NCBI RefSeq assembly: GCF_027497215.1
Contig: NZ_CP114904.1
Location: 2,316,001 to 2,380,000, forward strand
Direction of reading: 5' to 3'
Length of the DNA: 64,000 nucleotides
DNA from: Micromonospora sp. WMMD812
GTDB taxonomy: Bacteria; Actinomycetota; Actinomycetes; Mycobacteriales; Micromonosporaceae
The position numbers were made by a program, and so were the translations under genes. Below are positions 41,439 to 50,345 of this stretch, in pieces (position 1 is the first letter of the stretch; each line of letters begins with the position of its first letter). A model generated the notes under the pieces. It worked only from the letters and a program-made list of their open reading frames with translations. It was not told the DNA's origin and searched no databases.

Positions 41439-42422
41439 TCAGGCGTCCTCGAGCAGCGCCAGCACGACCCGCTCGGCCTCCTCGCGGGGCGTCTCCGGGG
41501 CCACCTCCACCACCACGCCGTCGTGGTAGAGGTCGACCACGCGGGGGTCCACGTAGGACGTCCGGGCCACGGTCGGGGTGTTGCCGAGCAGCTCCGCGAC
41601 CTCCCGCATGACCGCGGCCACCGCCCGCTTCCGGGCCGTCTCCGAGCGGGCCGCCCCCACCGTGGCCAGCTCCGTCGCGGCGAGGACGGTGGCGTGCCAG
41701 GTGCGGAAGTCCTTGGCGGTCATCTCCCCGCCGCTGGCGTCGCGCAGATAGTCGTTGACCTCGTCGGCGCGGACGTCCCGCCAGTCGTGGCCGTCCCAGT
41801 AGCCGAAGAGCCGGTCCGCCTGCCGGCGGCGCCGGCGCAGGTTGGTCAGCACCCGGCACAGCTCCGGGTCCTCGATCCGGCGCACCTGCTCGATCCCGCC
41901 CTTCGCGGGAAACTCGAAGACCACGCAGCCGCGGCGGGACCGGGCGTGCTCGGGGCGCAGGGTCGACACGCCGAACGTCGGGTCGTCGCCGTTCGCGTAC
42001 TGGTCGCTGCCGACCCGGAACATCCCCATGTCCAGCAGCCGCGCGACCGTGGCCAGCACCCGGTCCCGGTTGAGCCCGCGCCCGTCCAGATCCTGCCCGA
42101 CCCGCTCCCGCAGCGACGGCAGCCGTCGGGCCACCTCCAGCACGTGGTCGAACTTCGCCTCGTCCCGCTTCTGCCGCCACTGCGGGTGGTAGAGGTACTG
42201 CTTGCGGCCGGCCGCGTCGATGCCGGTGGCCTGGATGTGCCCGTTCGGGTACGGGCAGATCCACACGTCCCGCCAGGCCGGCGGGATCACCAGGGCGCCG
42301 AGCCGCTCCGCCTCGTCCGGGTCCCGGACCGGCTCGCCGCCCGGGTCCAGGAAGAGCCAGCCCTTGCCGCGCCGGCGACGCCGGTATCCCGGCCGGCCCG
42401 GATCACTACGCCGCAACCGCAC
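41439..42422 (-). CDS. DNA topoisomerase IB
   Basis: Poxvirus-type type IB topoisomerase, 327 aa, relaxing supercoils through a 3'-phosphotyrosine. The catalytic set is visible: Arg136 in FRVGSDQYA, Lys174 in FPAKGG, Arg240 and His243 in AKDFRTWHAT and Tyr290 in RTSYVDPRVV. Last gene of the glycan operon; its GTG start overlaps the GT9 gene end by 17 bp, so it is read through from that operon, which is an odd functional neighbour. Confidence 0.94.
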   Translation of the reverse strand: MRLRRSDPGRPGYRRRRRGKGWLFLDPGGEPVRDPDEAERLGALVIPPAWRDVWICPYPNGHIQATGIDAAGRKQYLYHPQWRQKRDEAKFDHVLEVARRLPSLRERVGQDLDGRGLNRDRVLATVARLLDMGMFRVGSDQYANGDDPTFGVSTLRPEHARSRRGCVVFEFPAKGGIEQVRRIEDPELCRVLTNLRRRRRQADRLFGYWDGHDWRDVRADEVNDYLRDASGGEMTAKDFRTWHATVLAATELATVGAARSETARKRAVAAVMREVAELLGNTPTVARTSYVDPRVVDLYHDGVVVEVAPETPREEAERVVLALLEDA

Positions 42423-43359
42423 CGGAGACCCGCACCACCCGTTCCACCTCGTCCACGGCGGCCGACACCTGGTCGACCCCGACGGCAGCCAACGACGGGT
42501 GGCTTCCTACCCCGTCCCACCTGGGCCAATCCCCCTCCCCGGCCCAGAGCACCCGGTGGCGGGGCCGGTCCGGCGGCGGCCCCCACCGGGTCGGCGGCAC
42601 CGGCCCGAAGAGCACCACCGACGCGGTCCCGTAGCCGGTCGCCAGGTGGGCCACCCCGGTGTCACCACTGACCACCACCCGGGCGTAGGCGACCAGCGCG
42701 GCCAGCTCGCCCACGTCGGTCCGGCCGGCGAGGACGGCATCGGGCGGCAGCCCGGCGGCCCCGGCCACCCGCTCCGCCAACGGCCGCTCGTCGGCCGACC
42801 CGGTCAGCACCACCCGGTGCCCGCGCCCGGCGAGCCGGCGGGCCAGGTCGGCGAACCGGTCGGCCGGCCACCGCTTGGCGGGGATCTTCGAACCGGGGTG
42901 CAGCACGGTGGCCCCGGTGGGCACCCCGGCCGGCGAGGGCCGGCGCAGCGCGAGATCCGCCGGGTCGGCCGGGATGCCGTACCAGGTCAGCAGGCGGCAC
43001 CAGCGGTCCACCTCGTGCTCGGCCTCGTTCCAGTCCGGCCCGTCGGTGAAGCCGGCCTCCGGGTTCGCGAACCCGAGCAGCCGCCCGGGCCGGGCGCCGG
43101 CGAGCATCCGGTGCGACTGCGGGCCGCGTCCGTGCAGGTTCACCGCCAGGTCGGGGGCCGGGCCGGGCCAGCGGGTCGGGCCCAACCCCCGGGTGTCGAC
43201 CAGCCGGTCGACACCGCCGACCAGCCCGGCCAGCGGCGCGAGCCAGGCCGGGGCGGCGAGCGCGAGCGGCCGGTCGGGGTGGGCGGCCCGCAGCGCGCGC
43301 AGCGCCGGGACGACGGTGACGAGGTCGCCGACGCCGAGCGCGCGCAGGACGAGGATCAC
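42406..43359 (-). CDS. Glycosyltransferase family 9 (heptosyltransferase-like)
   Basis: 317 aa. GT9/WaaC-F fold: N-terminal MILVLRALGVGDLVTVVPALR, middle TVLHPGSKIPAKRWP, and the nucleotide-sugar site SGDTGVAHLATGYGTASVVLFGP. Characterised GT9 members use ADP-heptose, which fits the heptose-nucleotide genes upstream. GTG start overlaps the SDR stop by 4 bp. Confidence 0.92.
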   Translation of the reverse strand: MILVLRALGVGDLVTVVPALRALRAAHPDRPLALAAPAWLAPLAGLVGGVDRLVDTRGLGPTRWPGPAPDLAVNLHGRGPQSHRMLAGARPGRLLGFANPEAGFTDGPDWNEAEHEVDRWCRLLTWYGIPADPADLALRRPSPAGVPTGATVLHPGSKIPAKRWPADRFADLARRLAGRGHRVVLTGSADERPLAERVAGAAGLPPDAVLAGRTDVGELAALVAYARVVVSGDTGVAHLATGYGTASVVLFGPVPPTRWGPPPDRPRHRVLWAGEGDWPRWDGVGSHPSLAAVGVDQVSAAVDEVERVVRVSGAVAA

Positions 43360-44057
43360 GGGTAGGAGGACTCCTGCTCGGCGCAGACCACCATCTCCCG
43401 CACGGCGCAGCCGGGCGGTTGGGCGAGGGCGAACATGACGGCGGCGGCGGTGTCGGCCGGATCGTTGAGGACCGCGTCCTTCCCGGGCCGGTACTGCTCG
43501 TCGCGCTGGTCGAAGAACGCGGTGCGCATGCCGCCGGGGATCAGCAGGGTCACCCCGACCTGGCCGGCCAGCTCGGCGGCGAGGGCGCGGGTGAACCCGA
43601 CGACGCCGAACTTCGCCGCGCAGTACGCGGTGGCGTCACTGACCGCCTTGACGCCCAACGTGGAGGCGACCGTGACGATGGCGCCCCGGGAACTCTCCAG
43701 GAAGGGCAGTGCCGCCCGGATGACCGCCGCCGTGGCCAACAGATCCACCACCACGATCCGCTCCCAGGTCTCGGCCGGGACGTCGGCCAGCCGGCCCGGG
43801 ACGTCCATCCCGGCCGCCGTCACCACCGCGTCCAGGCCGCCGGAGCGCTCGGCGAGCTGCCGGGTGGCCGCCTCGGCGGCCCGGGTGTCGGCCAGATCGC
43901 ACTCCACCCACGGCACGCCGTCGCCGGGCGGCTGCCGGTCGATCACCAACGGCCGGCCCCCGGACCGGGCCACCGCGGTCACCACCGCCGCGCCCAGGCC
44001 GCTCGATCCGCCGGTGACCAGCACGATCGGCCCGGCTCCGGGCGGGGTGCCGGTCAC
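43356..44057 (-). CDS. Short-chain dehydrogenase/reductase
   Basis: 233-aa classical SDR. Cofactor motif TGGSSGLGAAV, catalytic Ser in VTVASTLG, Tyr-x3-Lys in YCAAKFG. It is too short and of the wrong subclass for the heptose epimerase HldD (extended SDR of about 310 aa), so it probably oxidises or reduces a sugar at another position. GTG start; 4-bp overlaps on both sides tie it to HldE-like and GT9 genes. Confidence 0.93.
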   Translation of the reverse strand: MTGTPPGAGPIVLVTGGSSGLGAAVVTAVARSGGRPLVIDRQPPGDGVPWVECDLADTRAAEAATRQLAERSGGLDAVVTAAGMDVPGRLADVPAETWERIVVVDLLATAAVIRAALPFLESSRGAIVTVASTLGVKAVSDATAYCAAKFGVVGFTRALAAELAGQVGVTLLIPGGMRTAFFDQRDEQYRPGKDAVLNDPADTAAAVMFALAQPPGCAVREMVVCAEQESSYP

Positions 44058-45556
44058 CGGGTGCGCTCCGTCGCCGGGGCCGGCGTGCCGGCGGACCAGT
44101 CGGGCTCGGGAGCCCGGGAGGCGGCGCAGCAGGCGCCGGCCACCTGTCCGCCCGCGCGGGCGGCGGCGATCATGTCGGTGGTGGACCGACCATCCAGATA
44201 CGGCACCACCACCGTGTGCCCGCCCCAGCGCCGCAGGATCTCCGCCTCGGGCAGCGCCGGGGCGTCGCCGGCCCCGGCGTAGTCCCCGCCCTTCACCCAG
44301 ATGTCCGGACGCAGCCAGGACAGCGCGGCGTGCGGCGTCGGCTCGTCGAAGATCATCACCGCGTCCACGCAGCTGAGCGCCGCGAGCAGACGGCTCCGGT
44401 CGCCCTGCGGCACGACCGGCCGCTCCGGCCCCTTCAGCCCGGCCACGCTCGCGTCGGAGTTCAGGCAGACGATGAGGCAGTCGCCGAGCTTCCGGGCGGC
44501 CTGCAACGTCGCCACGTGACCGGCGTGCAGCAGGTCGAAGCAGCCACCGGTGGCCACCACCGTGCCGCCGGCCGCATGGACCTCGGCGAGCACCCCCGCC
44601 ACCGCGGCGACGCCGACCCGCTCGCCCGCCGCCCCGACGACCGTGCTGGCCTCCGGCCGCACCGGAGGCGGCAGCGCGTTCGCCACTCCCCCGCCGGCCA
44701 CGTACGCGGACGCCTCGGCCACTGCCTCCTGCACCGCCTCGGAGACCAGCGCCCCCCGGGCCAGGGCCAGGCTGGCGGTCGCCGCGAACCGGTCCCCGGC
44801 ACCGCAGGTGTCCCCCTCCGCGCTGGCCGGCGCGGGAACCACCAGCGGCGTCGACCCCGCGTGGCAGAGCAGCGCCCCGTCCCCGCCCAGGGTCACCGCC
44901 ACCGCGCCGGCCTGCCACCGCCGGCGCAGCCCGTGCGCGCTCCGCGACGCGCTGGCCAGCCGGGTCGCCCCGGGCAGCGCGGGGACCAGTTCCCGCGCCT
45001 CGGCCTCGTTCGGGGTGGCCAGGTGCACCCCGGGCACCGCGGCCGGTCCACGCGGGTGCGGATCCCACACCACCGGCGCCCGGGTCGCGGCCAGCGCCGC
45101 GCGCAGGGCCGGCTGGCGGGCCACGCCGCGGCCGTAGTCGCTCACCAGAACCGCCGAGGCGTTGCCGATCGCGCGCAGCACCGCCTCGGTGGGCTCGCCG
45201 GGCTCCCCCGCCGCGCCGCCCCGGTCGTGGCGCAGCAGCACCCGGCCGCGGGCACGCAGCCGGATCTTCTCCGGCGTGGCGCCGGTCAGCGGCAGCGCGT
45301 ACACCTGGACACCCGCCGCGGTGAGCAGCGCGCTCAGCCGGGCGCCGCCGGCGTCGTCGGCGAGCGCGGTCACCAGCACCACCTCGGCGCCCTGGGCGGC
45401 GGCGAAGACCGCGGCCAGGCCGGCGCCGCCCGGCCGGTCGACGTACTCGGTCTCGTCGAGCACCGGCACCGGAGAGTCCGGACACAGCCGGCTGACCACC
45501 CCCTCGACGTCCCGGTCGAGCAGGGTGTCACCGACCACCACGACGGGTCCCGTCAC
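44054..45556 (-). CDS. HldE-like bifunctional heptose kinase / nucleotidyltransferase
   Basis: 500 aa. Domain 1 (about 1-310) is a ribokinase-fold sugar kinase with VGDTLLDRDVEG, the substrate loop RPGGAGLAAVFAAAQGAEV and the catalytic GAGDRFAATASLALARG. Domain 2 (about 335-475) is a cytidylyltransferase fold with GGCFDLLHAGHVATLQAARK (HxGH), GDRSRLLAAL, WVKGGDY and DGRSTTDMI, as in HldE/RfaE. Together: heptose 7-phosphate to heptose 1,7-bisphosphate and, after GmhB, to a nucleotide-heptose. GTG 45556 has a good GGAGGGG site; ATG 45571 (4-bp overlap with the isomerase stop) is the alternative start. Confidence 0.93.
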   Translation of the reverse strand: MTGPVVVVGDTLLDRDVEGVVSRLCPDSPVPVLDETEYVDRPGGAGLAAVFAAAQGAEVVLVTALADDAGGARLSALLTAAGVQVYALPLTGATPEKIRLRARGRVLLRHDRGGAAGEPGEPTEAVLRAIGNASAVLVSDYGRGVARQPALRAALAATRAPVVWDPHPRGPAAVPGVHLATPNEAEARELVPALPGATRLASASRSAHGLRRRWQAGAVAVTLGGDGALLCHAGSTPLVVPAPASAEGDTCGAGDRFAATASLALARGALVSEAVQEAVAEASAYVAGGGVANALPPPVRPEASTVVGAAGERVGVAAVAGVLAEVHAAGGTVVATGGCFDLLHAGHVATLQAARKLGDCLIVCLNSDASVAGLKGPERPVVPQGDRSRLLAALSCVDAVMIFDEPTPHAALSWLRPDIWVKGGDYAGAGDAPALPEAEILRRWGGHTVVVPYLDGRSTTDMIAAARAGGQVAGACCAASRAPEPDWSAGTPAPATERTR

Positions 45557-45567
45557 GCTTCCCCTCC

Positions 45568-46284
45568 TCATCCTCGCGCCTGTACCTCCTGCCCGGCGCC
45601 ACCGTCCAGCACCACGTCCACCCCCGCGCGCACGGCACCGACCGGATGCGCGGCGACGCCGGGCGGGGCCGGCTCCACCGGGGAGGCGGCGGCGCCGCCG
45701 GTTGCGGCGAGCGCGGCGGGCAGGGCCTGGTCGACGTACTCGCACAGCACATGGGTGGAGACCAGGTGCAACTCCTGCACGACCTGGCTGTCCGGCGAGG
45801 CGACGGCGAGCACCTCGTCGCAGGCGTCGGCGAGCGGGTTGGGTGCGGGACCGGTGAAGGCCCAACAGCGCAGGCCGGTGTCGCGGGCGGCCCGGGCGGC
45901 GGCGAGCAGGTTGCCGCTGGCGCCGCTCGTGGACAGCAGCAGGAGGACGTCCCCGATACGACCGTGGGCGCGGACCTGGCGGGCGAAGACCTCGTCGTAG
46001 CCGTAGTCGTTGGCGATGGCCGTGACGGCGGAGGTCTCGGCGTGCAGGGCGATGGCGGAGAGCGGTTGCCGGTCATCGCGGAGCTTGCCGACCAGTTCGG
46101 CGGTCAGGTGCTGGGCCTCGGCGGCACTGCCGCCGTTGCCGGCCACGAGCAGCCGCCCGCCGCCGGCCAGCAGGCGGGCGAGCGTCTCGCCCCACCCGGC
46201 GAGCAGCCGCTCGCAGTCCCGGTACGGCAGCAGCGCCGCGGCCAGGTTCGCCAGGTGGGCGTCGAGCAGCGAGCCCTCAGCCAT
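45568..46284 (-). CDS. GmhA-like phosphoheptose isomerase (SIS domain)
   Basis: 238 aa. Expected to convert sedoheptulose 7-phosphate to manno-heptose 7-phosphate. SIS motifs VAGNGGSAAEAQHLTAELVG (about 47-66) and LLLLSTSGASGNLLAAARAA, and the GmhA His/Gln region DSQVVQELHLVSTHVLCEYVD are all present. A 45-residue Pro/Ala/Gly/Val-rich tail beyond the domain is an extra. Start ATG 46284 overlaps the upstream GT4 stop by 1 bp. Confidence 0.93.
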   Translation of the reverse strand: MAEGSLLDAHLANLAAALLPYRDCERLLAGWGETLARLLAGGGRLLVAGNGGSAAEAQHLTAELVGKLRDDRQPLSAIALHAETSAVTAIANDYGYDEVFARQVRAHGRIGDVLLLLSTSGASGNLLAAARAARDTGLRCWAFTGPAPNPLADACDEVLAVASPDSQVVQELHLVSTHVLCEYVDQALPAALAATGGAAASPVEPAPPGVAAHPVGAVRAGVDVVLDGGAGQEVQARG

Positions 46285-47501
46285 CAGGCCACCACCCGGG
46301 TCGGCCGGCGCACCGCGGCCACCTCGCCGTAGACCTCGGCCAGCCGCTCCGCGGTCGCCGCCCAGGAGTAGCGCAGGCGCGCCCGTTCCTGCGCCGCGGT
46401 CGCGTACGCGAAGCGGCGGATCCGGTCGCCGAGCAGCCGCTGGATCGCGGTGCCCAGGGCGCGCGGGTCGCGGGCCGGAACCAGATCGCCGGTGACGCCC
46501 TCGACCACGGTGTCCTTCAGTCCGCCCACCGCGGTGCCGACCACCGGGACGCCGCAGGCCATGGCCTCCAGCGGGGTGAGCCCGAACGGCTCGTACCAGG
46601 GCGCGGCGACCAGGACGTCGGCCGACCGGTACCAGCGACCCATCTCCTCGCGGGGTACCGCGCCGACCAGCCGCACCCGGTCGGCCACGCCGCACGTGCC
46701 GGCGAGGGCCCGCAGCCGCCGGGCGTACGGGTCGTTCTCCAGCAGCCCGGCGGGCGGCCCGCCGACCACCACGCACTCGGCGTCGGGGACCAGTGCCATC
46801 GCCCGGATCACCGTCTGGAAGCCCTTCCGCTCCACGAGCCGGCCGACGGTCAGGATGCGGGCCCGCCCGGGCTCGCGGTCGGCGGCCGGGCCGAGCGGGG
46901 CGAACGTGCTGAGGTTGACCCCGGACGGGATGACGGTCATCCGGGACCGGGGCACGCCCATCCGGACCAGCTCACCGACCTCGTCCTGGCACTGGGCGAC
47001 GACCCGGTCTACCGAGCGGCCCAGCTCCCGCTCGTACGCCACCCGCCGGGCCGGGCTGGTGTCCTGGACGCCCTGGTACCGGCGCTTCACGGTGCCGAGC
47101 GCGTGGTACGTCTGCACCACCGGCACCCCGGTCTGCCGGCTGGCCGCGAGCGCCGCGAGGCCGCTCATCCAGAAGTGCGCGTGGATCACCTCGGGCACCC
47201 AGTCGCCGCCCCGCCACCGGTCGACCAGCCAGTTGCTGAACTCCTTCATGTGTGGCAGCAACGCGTCCTTCGCCACCGGTTCCGCCGGCCCGGCCGGAAC
47301 GTGCACCACGTCGTACCCGTCCGGGACGCGGACCGTCACGGGCAGGTCCACCGCGTCGCGTCGGGTGTAGACCCGCACGTCGTGCCCGGCGGCCGCGAGC
47401 GCGGCGGAGAGCTCCGCGACATGCGTGTTCTGGCCGCCGGCGTCCTCGCTGCCGAGGATGGCGAGCGGGCTGGCGTGTTCCGAGATCATCGCGATGCGCA
47501 T
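46284..47501 (-). CDS. Glycosyltransferase family 4
   Basis: 405 aa GT-B enzyme. N-terminal acceptor region ISEHASPLAILGSEDAGGQN (sucrose-phosphate-synthase/MshA-like GGQN), IHAHFWMSGLAALAA, donor site YEPFGLTPLEAMACGVPV with the EX7E pattern. The DAGGQNTHV block is typical of actinobacterial family-4 enzymes. It overlaps the previous gene by 16 bp, so it belongs to the heptose operon; donor and acceptor unknown. Confidence 0.92.
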   Translation of the reverse strand: MRIAMISEHASPLAILGSEDAGGQNTHVAELSAALAAAGHDVRVYTRRDAVDLPVTVRVPDGYDVVHVPAGPAEPVAKDALLPHMKEFSNWLVDRWRGGDWVPEVIHAHFWMSGLAALAASRQTGVPVVQTYHALGTVKRRYQGVQDTSPARRVAYERELGRSVDRVVAQCQDEVGELVRMGVPRSRMTVIPSGVNLSTFAPLGPAADREPGRARILTVGRLVERKGFQTVIRAMALVPDAECVVVGGPPAGLLENDPYARRLRALAGTCGVADRVRLVGAVPREEMGRWYRSADVLVAAPWYEPFGLTPLEAMACGVPVVGTAVGGLKDTVVEGVTGDLVPARDPRALGTAIQRLLGDRIRRFAYATAAQERARLRYSWAATAERLAEVYGEVAAVRRPTRVVA

Positions 47502-48463
47502 ACTTCCTCCTCCAGCAGCCGGTCCCAGTCGGCGAGGAAACGGTCGAGGCCGTACCGGTCGCGGGCGGCGGTTCTCGCCGCCGCGCCGGCCTGCCGGGCG
47601 AGTGCCGGTTCGGCGACGAACCGGCGGGCGGCGTCGACCAGCGTGTCGATCCGGGTGGCGAGGGCGCCGGCGCCCGGCGGTACCGCCATCACCGCCTCGG
47701 TGGTGGCGAGCGCGACCACCGGCATGCCGATGGCCATCGCCTCGATGAGGCTCAGCCCCAGTGAGGTCCAGCGGCACAGGTGCAGGTACGCCCGCCGCCG
47801 GGCCAGCTCGGCGTGCATCTTCGCCTGCGGGATGTCGTCGTAGCTGGTCACCCGCTCCGGCGGCAGGCCGAGCGCGTCGGCCAGCCCGGCCACCTTCATG
47901 CCGAACACGTCCAGCGGGGCGATCTCGGCGAACCGGGGCAGCAGGTCGGTGCCGGTGACCCGCCACCGGCGCACCGGCTCGTTGATCACCACGGCGAGCC
48001 GGTCCAGCTCCCCGCTGTACTCCACGGCCGGCGCCACGATGCCGTGGTCGATCACCGTCGTCCGGGTGCCGCCGGTGTCCCAGAAGAGCTGGTTGAACCC
48101 GGTGACGTGGGCGACGAGCAGGTCGTCGCGGTCGGCCATGGGATGCCGGCTGTTCGGGACGTTCCCGTCCTTGGGGGTGTTGTGCTCGACATAGATGGCC
48201 GGCAGGTCGCGCCCGGGTCGGCGGCCGAGCCACTCCTCCGCGAGGTCGAGCTCCTCGGGGCGTTGCAGGATGACCGCGTCGACGTCGGCGGTCGCCAGCT
48301 CGTCCGGGCCGACCTCGACCGCGGCGTCCGGCCAGGGATAGGTACGGGCCCGGCCGAGGCCGTACGGGCCCCGGTCCGGGGTGACCGGGACCAGGTAGCG
48401 GTGCCGGCCGTGCACGAACGACGTGGTCCAGGAGCCGTGCACGTGCCAGAGCAGGAGGTTCAT
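47486..48463 (-). CDS. Glycosyltransferase (GT-B type)
   Basis: 325 aa. Begins MNLLLWHVHGSWTTSFVHGR; contains YVEHNTPKDGNVPNSRHPM, then a Rossmann C-terminal half with YLHLCRWTSLGLSLIEAMAIG (acidic donor-binding motif) and a C-terminal helix. Not assigned to a numbered family from sequence reading alone. ATG start with GGAGG; stop of the upstream fusion gene overlaps by 4 bp. Confidence 0.88.
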   Translation of the reverse strand: MNLLLWHVHGSWTTSFVHGRHRYLVPVTPDRGPYGLGRARTYPWPDAAVEVGPDELATADVDAVILQRPEELDLAEEWLGRRPGRDLPAIYVEHNTPKDGNVPNSRHPMADRDDLLVAHVTGFNQLFWDTGGTRTTVIDHGIVAPAVEYSGELDRLAVVINEPVRRWRVTGTDLLPRFAEIAPLDVFGMKVAGLADALGLPPERVTSYDDIPQAKMHAELARRRAYLHLCRWTSLGLSLIEAMAIGMPVVALATTEAVMAVPPGAGALATRIDTLVDAARRFVAEPALARQAGAAARTAARDRYGLDRFLADWDRLLEEEVCASR

Positions 48464-50214
48464 CGGCCGCTCCCGCCGGTCGCGGACACGGTCGCCGCGC
48501 CGGCCGTCACGGTGGTCGCGACGCGGGCCGGTTCGGGGCGTACGCCCAGCAGCCGCAGCGCCTCGACCACCTCGGCCGGATCGATGCCGGCCAGGCAGGG
48601 GTGTCCCGGCACGGGGCAGGTGGCGGCGCGGGTGTCGCGGCAGGCGGCGGTGGTGTCGCCGAGCCGGACGGTCGGCACCCGGTACGGACCCCACTGTCCG
48701 AACGGGACGGTCGGGGCGAAGAGGCTCACCACCGGCACGCCGAACGCGGCGGCCAGGTGGGCCGGCCCGGTGTTGCCGACCACGACCGCCGCCGCCCCGG
48801 CGATCACCCCCGCCAGCTCCGCGAGTCCGGTCCGACCACCGAGGTCCACGCCACCCGCGACGGCCACCGCGGCGGTCACGTCCCGCTCGTCCGGCCCGCC
48901 GGTGACCACCACCCGGTGCCCGGCGTCGGCCAACGCCCCGGCGATCCGGGCCGCCAGCTCCGGCGGGCAGGCGCGGCTGGAGGCCGCCGAGCCGGGATGC
49001 AGCACGACGTAGCCCGGCGCGCCCAGTCCCGTCGGCGGCGGCACGGCCCCGGCGCGCAGTCGCAGGGCGGGTTGGTCGCCGGGGGCCAGGCCGTGGCCGG
49101 CTGCGGCGGCGAGGGAGAGGGCGCGTTCGGGCTCGGGCACGCCGGGTGGGACGCGGTGGCGCAGGTCGAGGAGGCTGCCGGGGTAGTCGTCGCTGATCGC
49201 GGCGATGCGCGGCACGCCGGCCATGCGCAGCAGGAGGGCGAGAGGCAGGGGCGACTGGTGGAAGGAGGTGAAGATGACCGCCTCGTCCGCGCCGACGGCG
49301 GCCAGCCGGGTGGTGAGGGTCCGCATGTCGGCCGGGTCGACCGGCGCCGGGTGGGGGTCGATCCAGGGCAGGGGGTGTTCGACGATCTCGTCGATGCCGG
49401 GGAGCAGGTCGGCGGCGGCGCGACCGCGGGGGCCGCAGAGCAGCACGACCCGGTCCGCGGAGTGCGCGACGGCGCGGATAGCGGGACCGGTGACCAGCAC
49501 GTCCCCGGCCGAGTCGGCCCGGACCACCAGCACCGTGCCCAGCCGCCGGCGCGGGCGGGCGGGCGGCACGATCGCGGTCTGGCGGCGCAGGATCTCGGTC
49601 ACCGCCGCGGGCAGGTCCACCGCGACCCAGGGGGCGGCTGCCACCTCCTCGGGCCGGGTCACCGGTGTCGGCACCAGAACCCCGGCCGCGCCGGCGGCCA
49701 GCGCGGCGGTCACGTCCCGGCCGATGTCGCCGACCACGGCGCACCGCGACGCCACCGTGCCCAGATCGGCGGCGGCGGCGTGGACCAGCCCGGCCGCCGG
49801 CTTACGGCAGGCGCACGCGTCGGAGTCGTCGTGCGGACACACCTGCCAGGTGTCGAACGGCCCCAGCAGCGCCTCGATCCGGGCGTGCACCGCCCGCATC
49901 TGGCCCGGTGTGAAGTAGCCCCGCGCGAGGCCGGACTGGTTCGTCACCACCCCCAGTCGCAACCCCGCCGCCCGCAACCGGTCCAGCGCCGCCCGCGCTC
50001 CCGGGACCGGCCGCACCTTCTCCGGGTCGCCGTTGTACGGCACGTCCTCCACCAACGTGCCGTCCCGGTCGAGCAGCACCGCGTCGAGCAGAACCGGCCC
50101 CGACCCGGCCCGGTCAGCACCGGTGAAAACCCCGGCTGACCTGCGCTGATCCGGCTCCCCCTGGTCCTGTCGCACAGCCGGCGGGTTCCCGGCGCCCCGG
50201 GGAGTAAACATCAT
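48460..50214 (-). CDS. GmhB-type HAD phosphatase fused to a GT9 heptosyltransferase-like domain
   Basis: 584 aa. N-terminal HAD domain: DRDGTLVEDVPYNGDP (Asp49, Asp51), VVTNQSGLARG, the GmhB zinc loop CPHDDSDACACRKP and GDIGRDVTAA; GmhB removes the 7-phosphate of heptose 1,7-bisphosphate. From about residue 220: RLGTVLVVRADSAGDVLVTG, VVLHPGSAASSRACP and VVGNTGPAHLAAAFGVPVV, a complete GT9 domain. Phosphatase and transferase are usually separate proteins. Start at ATG 50214 is uncertain; 40 or so leading residues are not HAD-like and a start nearer residue 45 is possible. First gene of the operon. Confidence 0.88.
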   Translation of the reverse strand: MMFTPRGAGNPPAVRQDQGEPDQRRSAGVFTGADRAGSGPVLLDAVLLDRDGTLVEDVPYNGDPEKVRPVPGARAALDRLRAAGLRLGVVTNQSGLARGYFTPGQMRAVHARIEALLGPFDTWQVCPHDDSDACACRKPAAGLVHAAAADLGTVASRCAVVGDIGRDVTAALAAGAAGVLVPTPVTRPEEVAAAPWVAVDLPAAVTEILRRQTAIVPPARPRRRLGTVLVVRADSAGDVLVTGPAIRAVAHSADRVVLLCGPRGRAAADLLPGIDEIVEHPLPWIDPHPAPVDPADMRTLTTRLAAVGADEAVIFTSFHQSPLPLALLLRMAGVPRIAAISDDYPGSLLDLRHRVPPGVPEPERALSLAAAAGHGLAPGDQPALRLRAGAVPPPTGLGAPGYVVLHPGSAASSRACPPELAARIAGALADAGHRVVVTGGPDERDVTAAVAVAGGVDLGGRTGLAELAGVIAGAAAVVVGNTGPAHLAAAFGVPVVSLFAPTVPFGQWGPYRVPTVRLGDTTAACRDTRAATCPVPGHPCLAGIDPAEVVEALRLLGVRPEPARVATTVTAGAATVSATGGSGR

Positions 50215-50293
50215 CTTCGACGCGGCAGGAGCACCGCGCGCGCCGCGGCCCTGCACGGCCGCCAGCGCTGGCCTTACCCGTCGCTCCGGAGAA

Positions 50294-50316
50294 GCTAACC
50301 CACCGACGCCGTTAGC
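50294..50316. promoter_or_regulatory. Dyad in the divergent heptose-operon / SRPBCC promoter
   Basis: GCTAAC (50294-50299) and GTTAGC (50311-50316), 11-nt centre. On the minus strand TAGCTT here is a possible -10 for the glycan operon. Weak evidence. Confidence 0.35.
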
Positions 50317-50345
50317 CCCGGTTCGGACGCGGGTACGGGGAGCCG

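Noticed and set aside
43356..44057. SDR as heptose epimerase HldD.
   Set aside because: 233 aa classical SDR, not the about 310-aa extended type.
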